A program made the translations under genes and the position numbers. From assembly GCA_003024985.2 (NCBI GenBank), contig PXIH01S0002103.1: 11,373 nucleotides of DNA. One strand, written 5' to 3'. The stretch is from Euperipatoides rowelli (lineage: Eukaryota > Onychophora > Udeonychophora > Euonychophora > Peripatopsidae). The notes below the pieces were generated by a model that worked only from the letters and a program-made list of their open reading frames with translations, was not told where the DNA came from and made no database searches. This document shows positions 1-7,620 of this stretch, in pieces (the first letter of the stretch is position 1; every line of letters begins with the position of its first letter).

Positions 1-83
1 ATATTTATTTTAAATCATGTAAAAATTAGGGATTTTAATAAGTAGTTTTGTAAAACTTAGTACAACTATTACTATGGTACTAC

Positions 84-97
84 TACCGGTACCGGTA
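84..97. repeat. 14-bp perfect palindrome TACCGGTACCGGTA
   Basis: The sequence TACCGGTACCGGTA equals its own reverse complement. The same ACCGGT core occurs in nearly every unit of the satellite at 3061-3530 and once more at 9280-9285, just left of the hAT element. It may be a common genomic word rather than a functional site. Confidence 0.6.
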
Positions 98-229
98 CTA
101 TTTTTTTAAATAAATTTCCATATTTTTTTTGTTATTCTCCATTACCTAAATAGTCTTAGCACAGTGTTACCCTTCATAGAAAATTTGATATTTCATTGTT
201 AATAAAATCCCGTGTTTCTTTCAGGCATA

Positions 230-297
230 CCTCCCGGGGGGAAGTCTTAGCCTCCCTCCCCCTCCCGAGTGAACCAACCGCCCTCCTACCCCTGGGG
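230..297. other. C-rich (plus) / G-rich (minus) patch
   Basis: This short patch is well over half G+C in a setting of under 30%. It contains CCCGGGG and successive C runs separated by single T or A bases. Read on the minus strand it has five or more G runs of at least three bases, including GGGAGGGGGAGGG, so a G-quadruplex is possible there. No open frame passes through it convincingly. It could also be the GC-rich end of an unrecognised transposon relic. Confidence 0.5.
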
Positions 298-449
298 AAA
301 TTGGATTAAAAAAAACATCCTAAAATCAGTCAGAAAGTAAATAAAACTTCAACTAAAAAAAAAGCTATCAAAAATAATAATATGTACAGTATATATTATA
401 ATACGACACCCATGAAGTGCCAAATATTTTTTTCCTTTAACTTTTAATA

Positions 450-462
450 CCCCCCCCCCCCC
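450..462. repeat. Poly-C run, 13 bases
   Basis: There are thirteen consecutive C bases in an otherwise AT-rich context. A run of this kind is prone to length error in sequencing. Confidence 0.9.
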
Positions 463-1125
463 AAGAAAATGATTTGAAAGAAACACTGATCCGATTTTAA
501 ATACACACTCTGCTAATTGATGTAACAATATGATGTTAAAATTTAAACTAACCCTAAAATCAAATACCTAAATGAGGAGTAAATATACTTAGTCAAAAAT
601 AAATATTTTTTTGGTATAAAATGTAAACAAAAAAAAGAAGTTTATCTACAAAATGGTAAATACCCTCAAATGGTTATGTTTTCCAACAATGGTGAAACAT
701 CTTTCAAGTATTTTGGCACAGTTAATATGATTTGGATTTTAAACAGCATGCAGGTACAGTAAATGGAAGAAGGCAATTTTTAAAGAAATTTGGAGTAAAT
801 ACAGTATATTTATACAAAATTAGGCTTTGTTATCACTTCTAAATACTAAAGTTTTGTAGAAAGTAAAGATACAGGGTTAACTCTTTTAAAGAAATATGAA
901 ATAAACAAGTTTTAAAAAAACTTTTGGAGTGAAATGGTACATATTTATCCTTTTAAATGAGTCTAGAAAATTGTGTATGGTGAATATTATGTCGAAAGAG
1001 TTGTGTTGTGCAACTTCTATTAATTTAATAAATACTAAAAGACTAGGGAGAGTTAATTTGCATCTGGCCTAATTTTGAACAATTTTAATTAATGTTCTTA
1101 GTTGTTTTTTTGTTTTGTTTTTCAG

Positions 1126-2082
1126 AAAGAATTCTTCCTTCTCACAGATTAAATTTAAGTATTTTGTTATTGTTTTAGTGAATGATAGAAATTAGTGAAT
1201 CATTATCAAAATAAAAATAATTTGACTAATAATTTGTTTTTGATCACTATTATTTATGATTTTTTTCTCACAAGTATTTGGATTGCAAATAAAAATTACT
1301 AAGAAATCTCTGATGGCTTAAAAACAATTGTCACGCAAAATGAAAATAGATTTTAAATTGAAAAGTATTGTGTATATATACTTATGAAATAAAAGGGCTG
1401 AATAAGGGTGTATAATTTTTTAAATATACACCTATAGTAGATGCAAACTATTAAGCTAAGCTTAAGCATATTGTAACCTGTTAATAGTACTGTTGATTAA
1501 ACTATTTTTGGTCTAGAATATAAAAATAGTTATCTCCCCCCCCCCCCTCGTTTTTTTAGGCATTATGCTCACTGGAATAATAATTGTTAACAATTCCCGG
1601 TTTACTTAAGGTTTCTTAAGAATAAAAAGATAAATTTAAAATTCAATTTAACCAACAAGCATTAGACAAATCACAACAAAGTTAATTTACAATAGAAAAT
1701 TACAGTGAGGTTAATTTAACAAAATTAAAAATAAAAAAGAGAAAAACACAACAAATTTAATTTCATTACACAAAGAAAAAAAAACATTTAATGCACTGAC
1801 CCATAAAAACGAGATTTTAGTATATTAGTCAAAATTGATTTAATTTTAGAGAAAACTCAACCATTCTTTTGAAAAATGTTAACTAATATTAAAAAAAATT
1901 CAATTAGTTTATCTTTTTTTAATACAAAAGGTAAATTTAGTCACTATTAACAAATACCGGGTTAATTTTACGTGCAAAAATAGATATATTTTTTAATCAT
2001 CATTTTTCTTAAAACAGGAATATCACATCATGCCTGTGGGGGTCGATCTTCACGTCTTGATGCACAAAAGTTTTAAATCAAG
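1126..2082. other. AT-rich spacer, plus strand A-rich from about 1620 to 1900
   Basis: No gene is seen. From about 1620 to 1900 the plus strand is strongly A-rich. Two loosely similar motifs, TTAACAATTCCCGGTTTAC near 1588 and TTAACAAATACCGGGTTAA near 1948, flank this A-rich block in direct orientation. The match is too short to call an LTR or a transposon end. Confidence 0.5.
1536..1547. repeat. Poly-C run, 12 bases
   Basis: There are twelve consecutive C bases, the second such run on the plus strand within 1.1 kb. Confidence 0.9.
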
Positions 2083-2218
2083 CTAGACACTTGTGAAGCC
2101 TGTCACAAAATTTAACTTTTCCCCCAAAAAATCTCTTTCTTGTATTGGCTCTATGATCACAATCATGTTCAGTATATACATTAAGAAACAATCGGTGGGA
2201 AAGGATTTAATGGCTGAC
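2083..2218 (-). other. Candidate terminal exon (minus strand), unidentified
   Basis: On the minus strand a long T-rich tract with a few purines ends in TTCTTTTCAG, with the CAG at 2221-2219. An open frame follows directly from 2218 to a TAG at 2085-2083. It is one base plus 44 codons and a stop, as expected for a last exon entered in phase. The peptide opens SAIKSFPTDCFLMYILN and ends EKLNFVTGFTSV, which I do not recognise. A variant poly(A) signal, ATTAAA on minus, lies about 90 bases beyond the stop near 1993-1998. T-rich tracts followed by AG are common by chance in DNA this AT-rich, so the call rests mainly on the clean phase and the absence of other stops. Confidence 0.22.
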
Positions 2219-2310
2219 CTGAAAAGAAATAAAACAAAATAAAAAACAATTTTAGGGAGCATAATAATGAAATTTGAAGATAAACAATGATTAAGCTTTA
2301 TATAATTCAA

Positions 2311-3060
2311 TGAAATATTGATAAGTTTAAATTAAAAAAAAAAAAAAAAACTAGGTAAGAATTTTTATGATGTAATTTTTTTCTTATAAACTAAAAACCT
2401 TTCATACATAAACACAAAAGAAAATGGAACTTTCATTTTGATTTTCCCAAAACCAACAAAATTCTCTCAAAACATATACTATTATTCAGCCATTTATTTT
2501 TTTTTTAAAAAAAATTTATTAACAAAAGATTTTATTTCAGCTTTTCTTAGAGACGGTGTGTATTTTTAATTTCATAAATTTTTCATATGTCTTTACTAGA
2601 TTATGAATAATAGCTGAAACTACTGAACTTTGTACAGTAAAAAGCATATACATCTTAATGCTTTCATTCATCTTCGATTACATATTTCATCTAATACATC
2701 ATACCACTTATTGTTTAATTATTATTTACTTTATTATATTATTCTTTTACATACGAATTTGGAAGACCACATTTCATTCATCGTTTGATAACGCATAGGT
2801 CATACAGTTTACCACCAGTAGGCCTACATTTCCATTTCTAATATTAAAATAGCTTCAAAAAAAAAAACATTATTTGATGTCGCAGGTTGAAAATTACATT
2901 TGTGTCAAAGTACGGAACGTCTGCTTTCAATTCCCATGACAATGGTCTCGTGATAGAGTACTATTATATTAGCATCTAATTTTAAATTATTTATATATTT
3001 TGTCAACTACTTTTAATTTGCTAAATAAATAATCTTGCAAAGAAAAAATAAAATTGGCGA
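2311..3060. other. AT-rich spacer without a recognised gene
   Basis: This holds a run of about 17 A bases at 2334-2350, a T-run/A-run junction near 2498-2514 and a 10-bp palindrome GTAGGCCTAC at 2818-2827. The stretch 2880-2970 is somewhat richer in G and C and has short open frames on minus, but nothing I can identify. Confidence 0.55.
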
Positions 3061-3530
3061 TTATTATAAGGGCCATCTTAAAACATACGTTCAGTATATA
3101 TTGATAAGCATGACCGGTATTATAAGGGTCATTTTAAAACATACGTACATTATATAATTGATAAGCATGACCGGTATTAAAACGGCCATCTTAAAACATA
3201 CGTACAGTATATAATTGATAAGCATGACCGGTATTATAAGGGTCATCTTAAAACATACACACAGTACATAATTAAGTATGACCGGTATTAAAACGGCCAT
3301 CTTAAAACATACGTACAGTATATAATTGATTAGCATGACCGGTATTATAAGGGTCATCTTAAAACATACACACAGTATATAATTCATAAGTATGACCGGT
3401 ATTAAAACGGCCATCTTAAAACATACGTACAGTATATAATTGATAAGCATGACCGGTATTATAAGGGTCATTTTAAAATATATTTACAGTATATACTGTA
3501 ATTGATAAGTATGACCGGTATTATTTTAAG
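3061..3530. repeat. 57-bp minisatellite with alternating A/B units
   Basis: The word GACCGGTAT recurs at 3112, 3169, 3226, 3280, 3337, 3394, 3451 and 3513, giving spacings of 57, 57, 54, 57, 57, 57 and 62 bp. A degenerate first copy begins near 3063. Units alternate. Type A reads ATTATAAGGGTCAT after the ACCGGT core, at 3112, 3226, 3337 and 3451. Type B reads ATTAAAACGGCCAT, at 3169, 3280 and 3394. The first and last B units are identical and the middle one differs by one base. The outer A units are the most diverged, as expected at array edges. The repeat is therefore a roughly 114-bp dimer. Because 57 is a multiple of three, the minus strand stays open from 3471 to 3091 and would encode a hydrophobic 19-residue repeat. 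I treat that as a by-product. Confidence 0.95.
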
Positions 3531-3587
3531 GCTATTAATATATTGGCAATTATAAAAATATGGACTGATATTTGGGCTATTATTTTT

Positions 3588-3611
3588 AATCTGCATCTAC
3601 TGATGCAGATT
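3588..3611. repeat. Perfect 10-bp inverted repeat with 4-base loop
   Basis: AATCTGCATC at 3588-3597 is the exact reverse complement of GATGCAGATT at 3602-3611, with loop TACT. It lies some 60 bases past the minisatellite array. There is no following T run on plus that would suggest a terminator, and such an element would not be expected in this kind of genome. Confidence 0.75.
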
Positions 3612-3668
3612 TATACAATAAGTATGATTCTCAAGGTAATGAATCTTGTTATTTTTTTTTTTTTTTAG

Positions 3669-4148
3669 ATTTCTAAGGCTTTGAATATAAATCTGGAACC
3701 CTTATTGATGAAATTAAAACTCGTCCTAAATCTTGGTGAACCTTTAATTCTGAAAAGAATAGAACAATGAGTCACACAAAACAAGAGATTTGCTGGTAGA
3801 TCACAGACTGAAGCTGCAACAGCTAATGCACAGTTTAATATGAGTGAAGAATAGCTTTTAGAAACTGTTAAAAGAACAATGTTTTTATTATTTTTAAAAT
3901 TATGAGGAGAGGTAAAAAAATTAAGCAAAGTGAACAAAATGATGCTGAACAAAAAATGTTAGGAAAGCCAGACAGACGCAACAGAGAAAATGGTGGCAGA
4001 CCTGGAATTACAGTCAGAACACATTAACCAGCTGAAGCCTTCTAAACATTTAGAATCAAAAGTTTGTTACCTTAAACTTTCAACTTTGAATGCATATATA
4101 GTTACAATGATTTTTAAGGGGGAGGGGGTGGGGACTACTTATTCAATT
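3669..4148 (+). pseudogene. Decayed coiled-coil-like coding segment, family unknown
   Basis: A run of 15 T bases followed by AG (3652-3668) precedes a single plus-strand frame that can be followed from 3669 to a TAA at 4149-4151. Four in-frame stops interrupt it: TGA at 3768, TAG at 3852, TGA at 3903 and TAG at 3960. Chance frames in DNA this AT-rich would show several times more. Between the stops the residues are of the sort seen in charged helical proteins, for example GRSQTEAATANAQFN near 3798-3842, GEVKKLSKVNKMML near 3906-3947, and EKMVADLELQSEHINQLK near 3984-4037. The heptad-like spacing of L, I and V in the last segments suggests a coiled coil. I cannot name the family. The part after about 4100 loses protein character and runs into a G-rich tract. 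An open frame on the opposite strand over 3665-3952 is poorer in charged residues and is probably the shadow. It could be an old exon, a processed pseudogene fragment or part of a transposon ORF1. Confidence 0.4.
4118..4133 (+). other. G-rich tract, three G runs
   Basis: Runs of five, five and four G bases are separated by single A and T bases. The tract could form a quadruplex-like structure, but only three distinct runs are present. Confidence 0.6.
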
Positions 4149-4410
4149 TAATAATTATTTTTTTAACACTGTAGGTAATCTATTTTATTACAGAAGAAAT
4201 TGCTAAATTGTGTTTAGAAAATGTTTTTAAAATATAAACAAACATAATTGTTTAATTTTAAAATTTGTATAAATTTTCCAAATAATTTTGTTTTTCTTTT
4301 TTTTCTTCTGTAATTGCATAGATACAGTAAGTGAAACACACAAATTGTTTGTTATCTTTAGTCTCAAAAATAGTTTTATTGACCATTGCCATACAAACAG
4401 AACCGTTATT

Positions 4411-4694
4411 GTGCTAGGATGAGTGGTTGAGGAGGAGTATCAAATCTTACCAATAGACAGACATTTCTACTCTTTTATTATATAGATCTGCTTTATCAGT
4501 TCTTTCAAGTAAATCAAACATCATAGCAATAGGATGAGTGAATGAGGATCAAACCTTACCAATATACAGACATTTCTACTCATATACTGTAGATCTGCTT
4601 TATCATGTCTTTCAAATCAAACATCATTGCACTAGATGAGTGGTTGAGGAGTAGCAAATCTTACCAATAGACAGACATTTGTACTCTTTTATTA
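4411..4694. repeat. Threefold tandem repeat, unit about 102-115 bp
   Basis: GATGAGTG starts at 4418, 4533 and 4635. Each copy runs on through AAATCTTACCAATAGACAGA, ACATTTCTACTC and (copies 1 and 2) AGATCTGCTTTATCA, TTTCAAATCAAACATCAT. Copy 1 is 4411-4524, copy 2 4525-4627 and copy 3, truncated, 4628-4694. Copies differ by small deletions and substitutions, such as ACCTTACC and a TATACTGTAG variant in copy 2, so the duplication is not recent. No conserved open frame runs through all three. Confidence 0.92.
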
Positions 4695-4984
4695 GAGAGG
4701 TGTATATTTTTAAAAATACTCAGAAATATTCATAAAAGTTTATAAATGATGTCTCAAAAATTAGATGATTTAGCATTTGAAACCCTATTTTAGATATGTA
4801 CAATTATCTAAAATGGTGGAAAAATCCCATAATTTTGATTAACGTTAAAAAAATGAATTTAATTCAACATCGCAGTTGCTTAAAATAATAAGACATGCTC
4901 GCCTGTATGACCGAATGATCAAATAATTATATTTTAGATCATTAATTTAAGAATTGGTTAAAATTTCATCAAAAATTCTGAAAT
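4695..4984. other. AT-rich spacer between tandem repeat and LINE relic
   Basis: No gene or repeat is recognised. The segment 4890-4920 is slightly richer in G and C and could be an extension of the LINE relic, but I see no reverse-transcriptase motif in it. Confidence 0.4.
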
Positions 4985-5985
4985 GATTTTTTTAAGGTAC
5001 AGAAGAGTGTTGGCTACATTTTATAGAGTGTGTGCTGATTCATTAGTACTGTAACAATTACTTTAATAAAAAAAAAAGTACATTCGAGGTTATTTGAAGG
5101 CTGCATGAATCAATGTTAGAATTTGTAATCAGAATTGTATCGGAGTCCTCTTTATTTAGGATTGTGAGAGGATAATTTGAATAAAGCAGCAATTTTGCTG
5201 GTGAGTTTTAGATGAAGATGTGACTCCCTTTTACTTTGGAGATCTGCATTACCTGTGAGGTGAAGTGAGATTTCTAAGAAAGATAAAGTGAATTTAATTC
5301 CAGAAGGATTATCTCAGTCCCGACTTTATTCATTTAGTCAATAAATGTCAAATTTGGTGAATGTGGACAAAGTATACCATAGGGCAAATAATTTGATTTA
5401 AAATAAGATATATTCGTATTTAGCAATTTTATGTCAAGCAAATAAAATAAACATCTAACGATCAGTTGACACTAGGAGGTTTGAGGAAATGTTGGCAATA
5501 TTTTAAGTAATTAAAATAATTGGTCAAAGTTCTAGGGAACTGAGGTATTATCTTACTGGAGATTTACTGTATCTTGCAAAGCTGGCGAGCTGTAATGTTG
5601 ATATTTCAGATATCTTGATCGGAAGACTTAAATTGGATCAATGGTTTAGTGCAGATGTCTTGAGATCTTGGATTTGAGAGTGGATGCTGATGACCTCTTT
5701 GCTGGAGGTTTGTGTCTGAAGGCTAACTGCAGCTATTGTGCTTGTCAAATAAGGATTTTATTGCTTTTATAGTTTTATGATGAGTGGCTTCGATGTTTGA
5801 ATCTTCCAATGGATTTGATTTATCCCTAATCAATGTGATTAGCAGGTTTTATCCAATGAAAGAATCCCCACTCATCCTGGCATTTCAGATTTACTCTTCA
5901 TACAGGTACATAAGAAATGTGAGGGTATTCAGGAATATAGATGCCATATCTTTAGTCTTGTTTCTCGAAGAAGACTAACAATTGT
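4985..5985 (-). mobile_element. Decayed LINE retrotransposon (endonuclease and RT fragments), CR1/L2/Jockey-like
   Basis: On the minus strand, read from high to low coordinates, pieces fall in the order of a LINE ORF2. RETRLK at 5970-5950 stands where the endonuclease has (S/Q)ET-W/R-L. IYIPEY at 5942-5925 resembles I-x-IPGY, and a glycine-rich piece at 5876-5850 resembles GGVGxxI. EDSNIE at 5807-5789 matches GDFNID, followed by L-x-QLA near 5740-5715. An SS-x-STL segment near 5695-5665 resembles T-x-SSTLID-I-x-TN. LPIKISE at 5625-5605 matches LP-x-x-ISDH, and L-x-NFDQLF at 5550-5507 matches RSLRNFDQ-x-x-F. The NYRPIS region of reverse transcriptase is recalled at 5150-5114, and QH-x-x-x-K...TL at 5045-4997 resembles QHGFRxxxSTTTAL. 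Spacing from GDFN onward fits the family, but the N-terminal part is about 50 residues too short, suggesting a deletion. Frame changes and stops are frequent, so it is long dead. The open plus frame at 5784-5978 is its antisense shadow. The clade is undecided, and the 5' and 3' ends are not visible. Confidence 0.55.
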
Positions 5986-6267
5986 TTAATATTTCAAACA
6001 TTTGACTGAATTGTTTGTTCCTTTTGGAAATTCTTTTTTTTTTTACAATTTTGGGAAAAGTTATTTTTACAATTTAAAATGTTTTTATAATTTAAACAGG
6101 TTCACCGGCTTTACTTAGTTGTATTTCTTTCAATAAACAAACTCCGTTAAGATCGTTAGCTTGATCCATGATAAATATTTGCTACTCCATTTGTCCTCAA
6201 ATGATTGTGAAATATATAAGTTTCAAGAAATGCAATCTTTTAATTATTTCAATATAATTTACATCAG

Positions 6268-6382
6268 GTGTATTGATTGCTCATTTCCTCTAGTTAAAAA
6301 AAAGCCCACCCATTACATGGGTAGACAAATTGGTGAATGGCCAAACAAGGAACACACAGAATATGATGAAATAGTAATGTAA
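6268..6382 (+). other. Candidate terminal exon or coding relic (plus strand), unidentified
   Basis: An open frame, extending back to 6161 without a stop, ends with TAA at 6380-6382. The last 30 residues are polar and protein-like, including KKKPTHYMGRQIGEWPNKEH and ending EYDEIVM. Two possible 3' splice sites precede it: TTTACATCAG ending at 6267 and a better pyrimidine tract TTGCTCATTTCCTCTAG ending at 6293. Local GC is near 40%, above the surroundings. I do not recognise the protein. No canonical AATAAA lies shortly after the stop. It may be a last exon, a transposon fragment or chance. Confidence 0.25.
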
Positions 6383-6426
6383 AATATCATGCATAAATGC
6401 CAATGTATAAAAATATACTGTATATC

Positions 6427-6487
6427 ATGGCCCCCACAAGGGTGTTGCTAGTGTTGCCAGAGCAACAGGGCCCGGGCTGGAAAATGT
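6427..6487. repeat. GC-rich repeat, copy 1 (related to 7080-7139)
   Basis: This segment is about 60% GC and contains TGCCAGAGCAACAGGGCCCGGGCTGGAAAAT in pieces at 6455-6485. A related segment in the same orientation lies at 7101-7128, with TGCCTGGCAACAGGGCCCC followed by AGAAAAT. The shared pieces are TGCC, GCAACAGGGCCC and GAAAAT. It is probably a dispersed repeat or a transposon end whose family I cannot name. Confidence 0.5.
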
Positions 6488-6647
6488 TTTTTTAATATCT
6501 TTTATAAAAATTATATGTATAATCGTTAGACAAAAATCGCCAACAGATAATTTCAAGCCTAACTTAAAGCAGATGNTGGTGCCATTCCTTTATTATTTCT
6601 TGTTTTCTTAGGAAATATTTAATTTTCCTGTTTATATTTAATATCAG

Positions 6648-6738
6648 ATCAATGAGGAGGGTTTCTCGCCTTGGAATTCATGAGGTTGAATGTATTCTTG
6701 TTCATGTAAGAAGGAAAGAAAGTGCTACTTCACCTTGA
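6648..6738 (+). other. Candidate exon (plus strand), unidentified
   Basis: The tract TTTTCCTGTTTATATTTAATATCAG ends at 6647 and is followed by an open frame (ATG at 6652-6654) that reads MRRVSRLGIHEVECILVH and continues to a TGA at 6736-6738. A donor-like CAT|GTAAGA lies inside it at about 6705, so it could be an internal exon ending there or a terminal one ending at the stop. GC is about 43%, above the surroundings. The stretch is short and chance cannot be excluded. The family is not recognised. Confidence 0.2.
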
Positions 6739-7079
6739 TCAAAGCGTTCTTTTTTAAAAAGCTTTTCGTAAGAGAACACACAAGATGTATCTTTCTTGCA
6801 TAGTGTTGTGAAGCATAAGAATAAACCCATCGTTTGAAGTCAGTATACAGTATACCTTTTTTTTTTAAATGGGTGTACATTATAATGTTAATGTTTATAC
6901 AGTTTCACAATATAGGGCCTATGCCTGGCAGTGAAATGCTTATCAGATTACAAGATGTTATTTATTAAGGAAAAGACCGAGTTTTTTTGTTAGCACTTGA
7001 GCTTTTCTTTACCAGATTTAGGGTCACTGGTCAGATGCGGGGCGCTAAAGAAGCTGTTTATAAAATAAATTATTGCTAA

Positions 7080-7139
7080 AAAATTGGAGGCCCACCACAG
7101 TGCCTGGCAACAGGGCCCCAGAAAATATGTGGAGTCCAT
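7080..7139. repeat. GC-rich repeat, copy 2 (related to 6427-6487)
   Basis: GGAGGCCCACCACAGTGCC followed by TGGCAACAGGGCCCC resembles the copy at 6427-6487 in the same orientation, about 650 bases away. The two could be pieces of one mobile element or two insertions of the same family. Confidence 0.5.
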
Positions 7140-7141
7140 GC

Positions 7142-7184
7142 TGTATATACAGTATATAATGTATATACAGTATATATTGTATAT
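7142..7184. repeat. 18-bp tandem repeat, about 2.4 copies
   Basis: TGTATATACAGTATATAA at 7142-7159 is followed by TGTATATACAGTATATAT at 7160-7177 and a partial TGTATAT at 7178-7184. Each unit holds the self-complementary core TATATACAGTATATA apart from its centre, so the stretch can also fold on itself. Confidence 0.9.
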
Positions 7185-7189
7185 TTTTC

Positions 7190-7227
7190 ATATACACTAT
7201 ATGAACATTAGAGGCTATAGTGTATAT
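7190..7227. repeat. Perfect 12-bp inverted repeat with 14-base spacer
   Basis: ATATACACTATA at 7190-7201 is the exact reverse complement of TATAGTGTATAT at 7216-7227. It adjoins the 18-bp tandem repeat, and both are built from TATA-rich words, so replication slippage or a small AT-rich cruciform element are both possible origins. Confidence 0.75.
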
Positions 7228-7430
7228 TATAGAAAGAACTCTGCTTAGTAACAGCACTAATAGAATAATTTCATCATTGAGGAAATAAACAAAACTGCCA
7301 CTATGAATGTCTGCAAAGTTCAAAAAACGCACGTGTAGAAAAAAAAAAGTATTTTTTTTGGGAGAGAAGAAAGGAAAAGGTGAACGAAATCCTATTTTCT
7401 CCCCTACCAAAAGTATAAAAGCCTAGCCAG

Positions 7431-7616
7431 AAGTAGTAGTCGGAAACCAGAATGGTTAGAGCAGGAGCCCCAAATTTGATGACCGCCTGACTCATCGGCC
7501 AGTCCACCGTAATCTCTGCAACATACCTGGGCCACATTGCCTCTCCATTCTTTTGTTTTTCCTCCAACGGAAGCTTCGATGAAGATCTTATAAGCTGTTT
7601 CCCAAGAATCCACCAG
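7431..7616 (-). pseudogene. GC-rich coding-like island, probable exon or gene relic
   Basis: Counting 7441-7620 gives 89 G/C in 180 bases (49%), against under 30% around it. On the minus strand one frame (7616 down to about 7527) reads DSWETAYKIFIEASVGG then KTKEWRGNVAQ and meets a consensus-like donor CAG|GTATGT at 7527/7526. A second frame is open from 7567 through the island and on to 7301, and over 7505-7430 reads EITVDWPMSQAVIKFGAPAL and then a hydrophobic, aromatic-rich piece. Both parts look like protein, which suggests either an exon plus a frameshifted remainder, or a decayed coding sequence. No good acceptor precedes the first frame: TAA lies five codons before its first clear residues, and the nearest AG is at 7592-7591 (GGAAACAG). 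The plus strand is also open for about 52 codons (7491-7649), exactly antisense in register to the first frame. The family is not recognised. Confidence 0.35.
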
Positions 7617-7620
7617 GAGA

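Larger units (their letters stand above)
1..1125. other. AT-rich spacer without a recognised gene
   Basis: I see no long open frame, RNA gene or transposon motif here. The stretch is AT-rich with scattered A and T runs. The only compositional breaks are a palindrome at 84-97 (two fused ACCGGT words), the C/G-rich patch at 230-297 and the poly-C run at 450-462. A pyrimidine-rich tract ending in CAG at 1123-1125 resembles a 3' splice site, but the frame after it closes within nine codons, so no exon is called. Confidence 0.6.

Noticed and set aside
162-172. CAGTGTTACCC as a second hAT left end
   Set aside because: No inverse GGGTAACACTG occurs in the window and the 8-bp flank has no partner.
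1105-1152. 3' exon after GTTTTGTTTTTCAG
   Set aside because: The acceptor is good, but the frame that starts in phase closes after eight codons and the others are no better. Such tracts are frequent in AT-rich DNA.
1588-1966. LTR or transposon bounded by similar TTAACAA...CCGG motifs
   Set aside because: The match is under 20 bases with mismatches, with no TG...CA ends, target duplication or primer-binding site.
2880-2980. tRNA-derived SINE suggested by GTCGCAGGTTGAAAATT
   Set aside because: There is no clear A box and B box pair at the proper distance, and no repeat copy elsewhere in the window.
3061-3530. CRISPR-like array
   Set aside because: Repeats are directly joined with no unique spacers, and the context is eukaryotic.
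5784-5978. 64-codon open frame on plus
   Set aside because: It lies antisense to the endonuclease part of the LINE relic, which has recognisable motifs in order. The plus frame has none.
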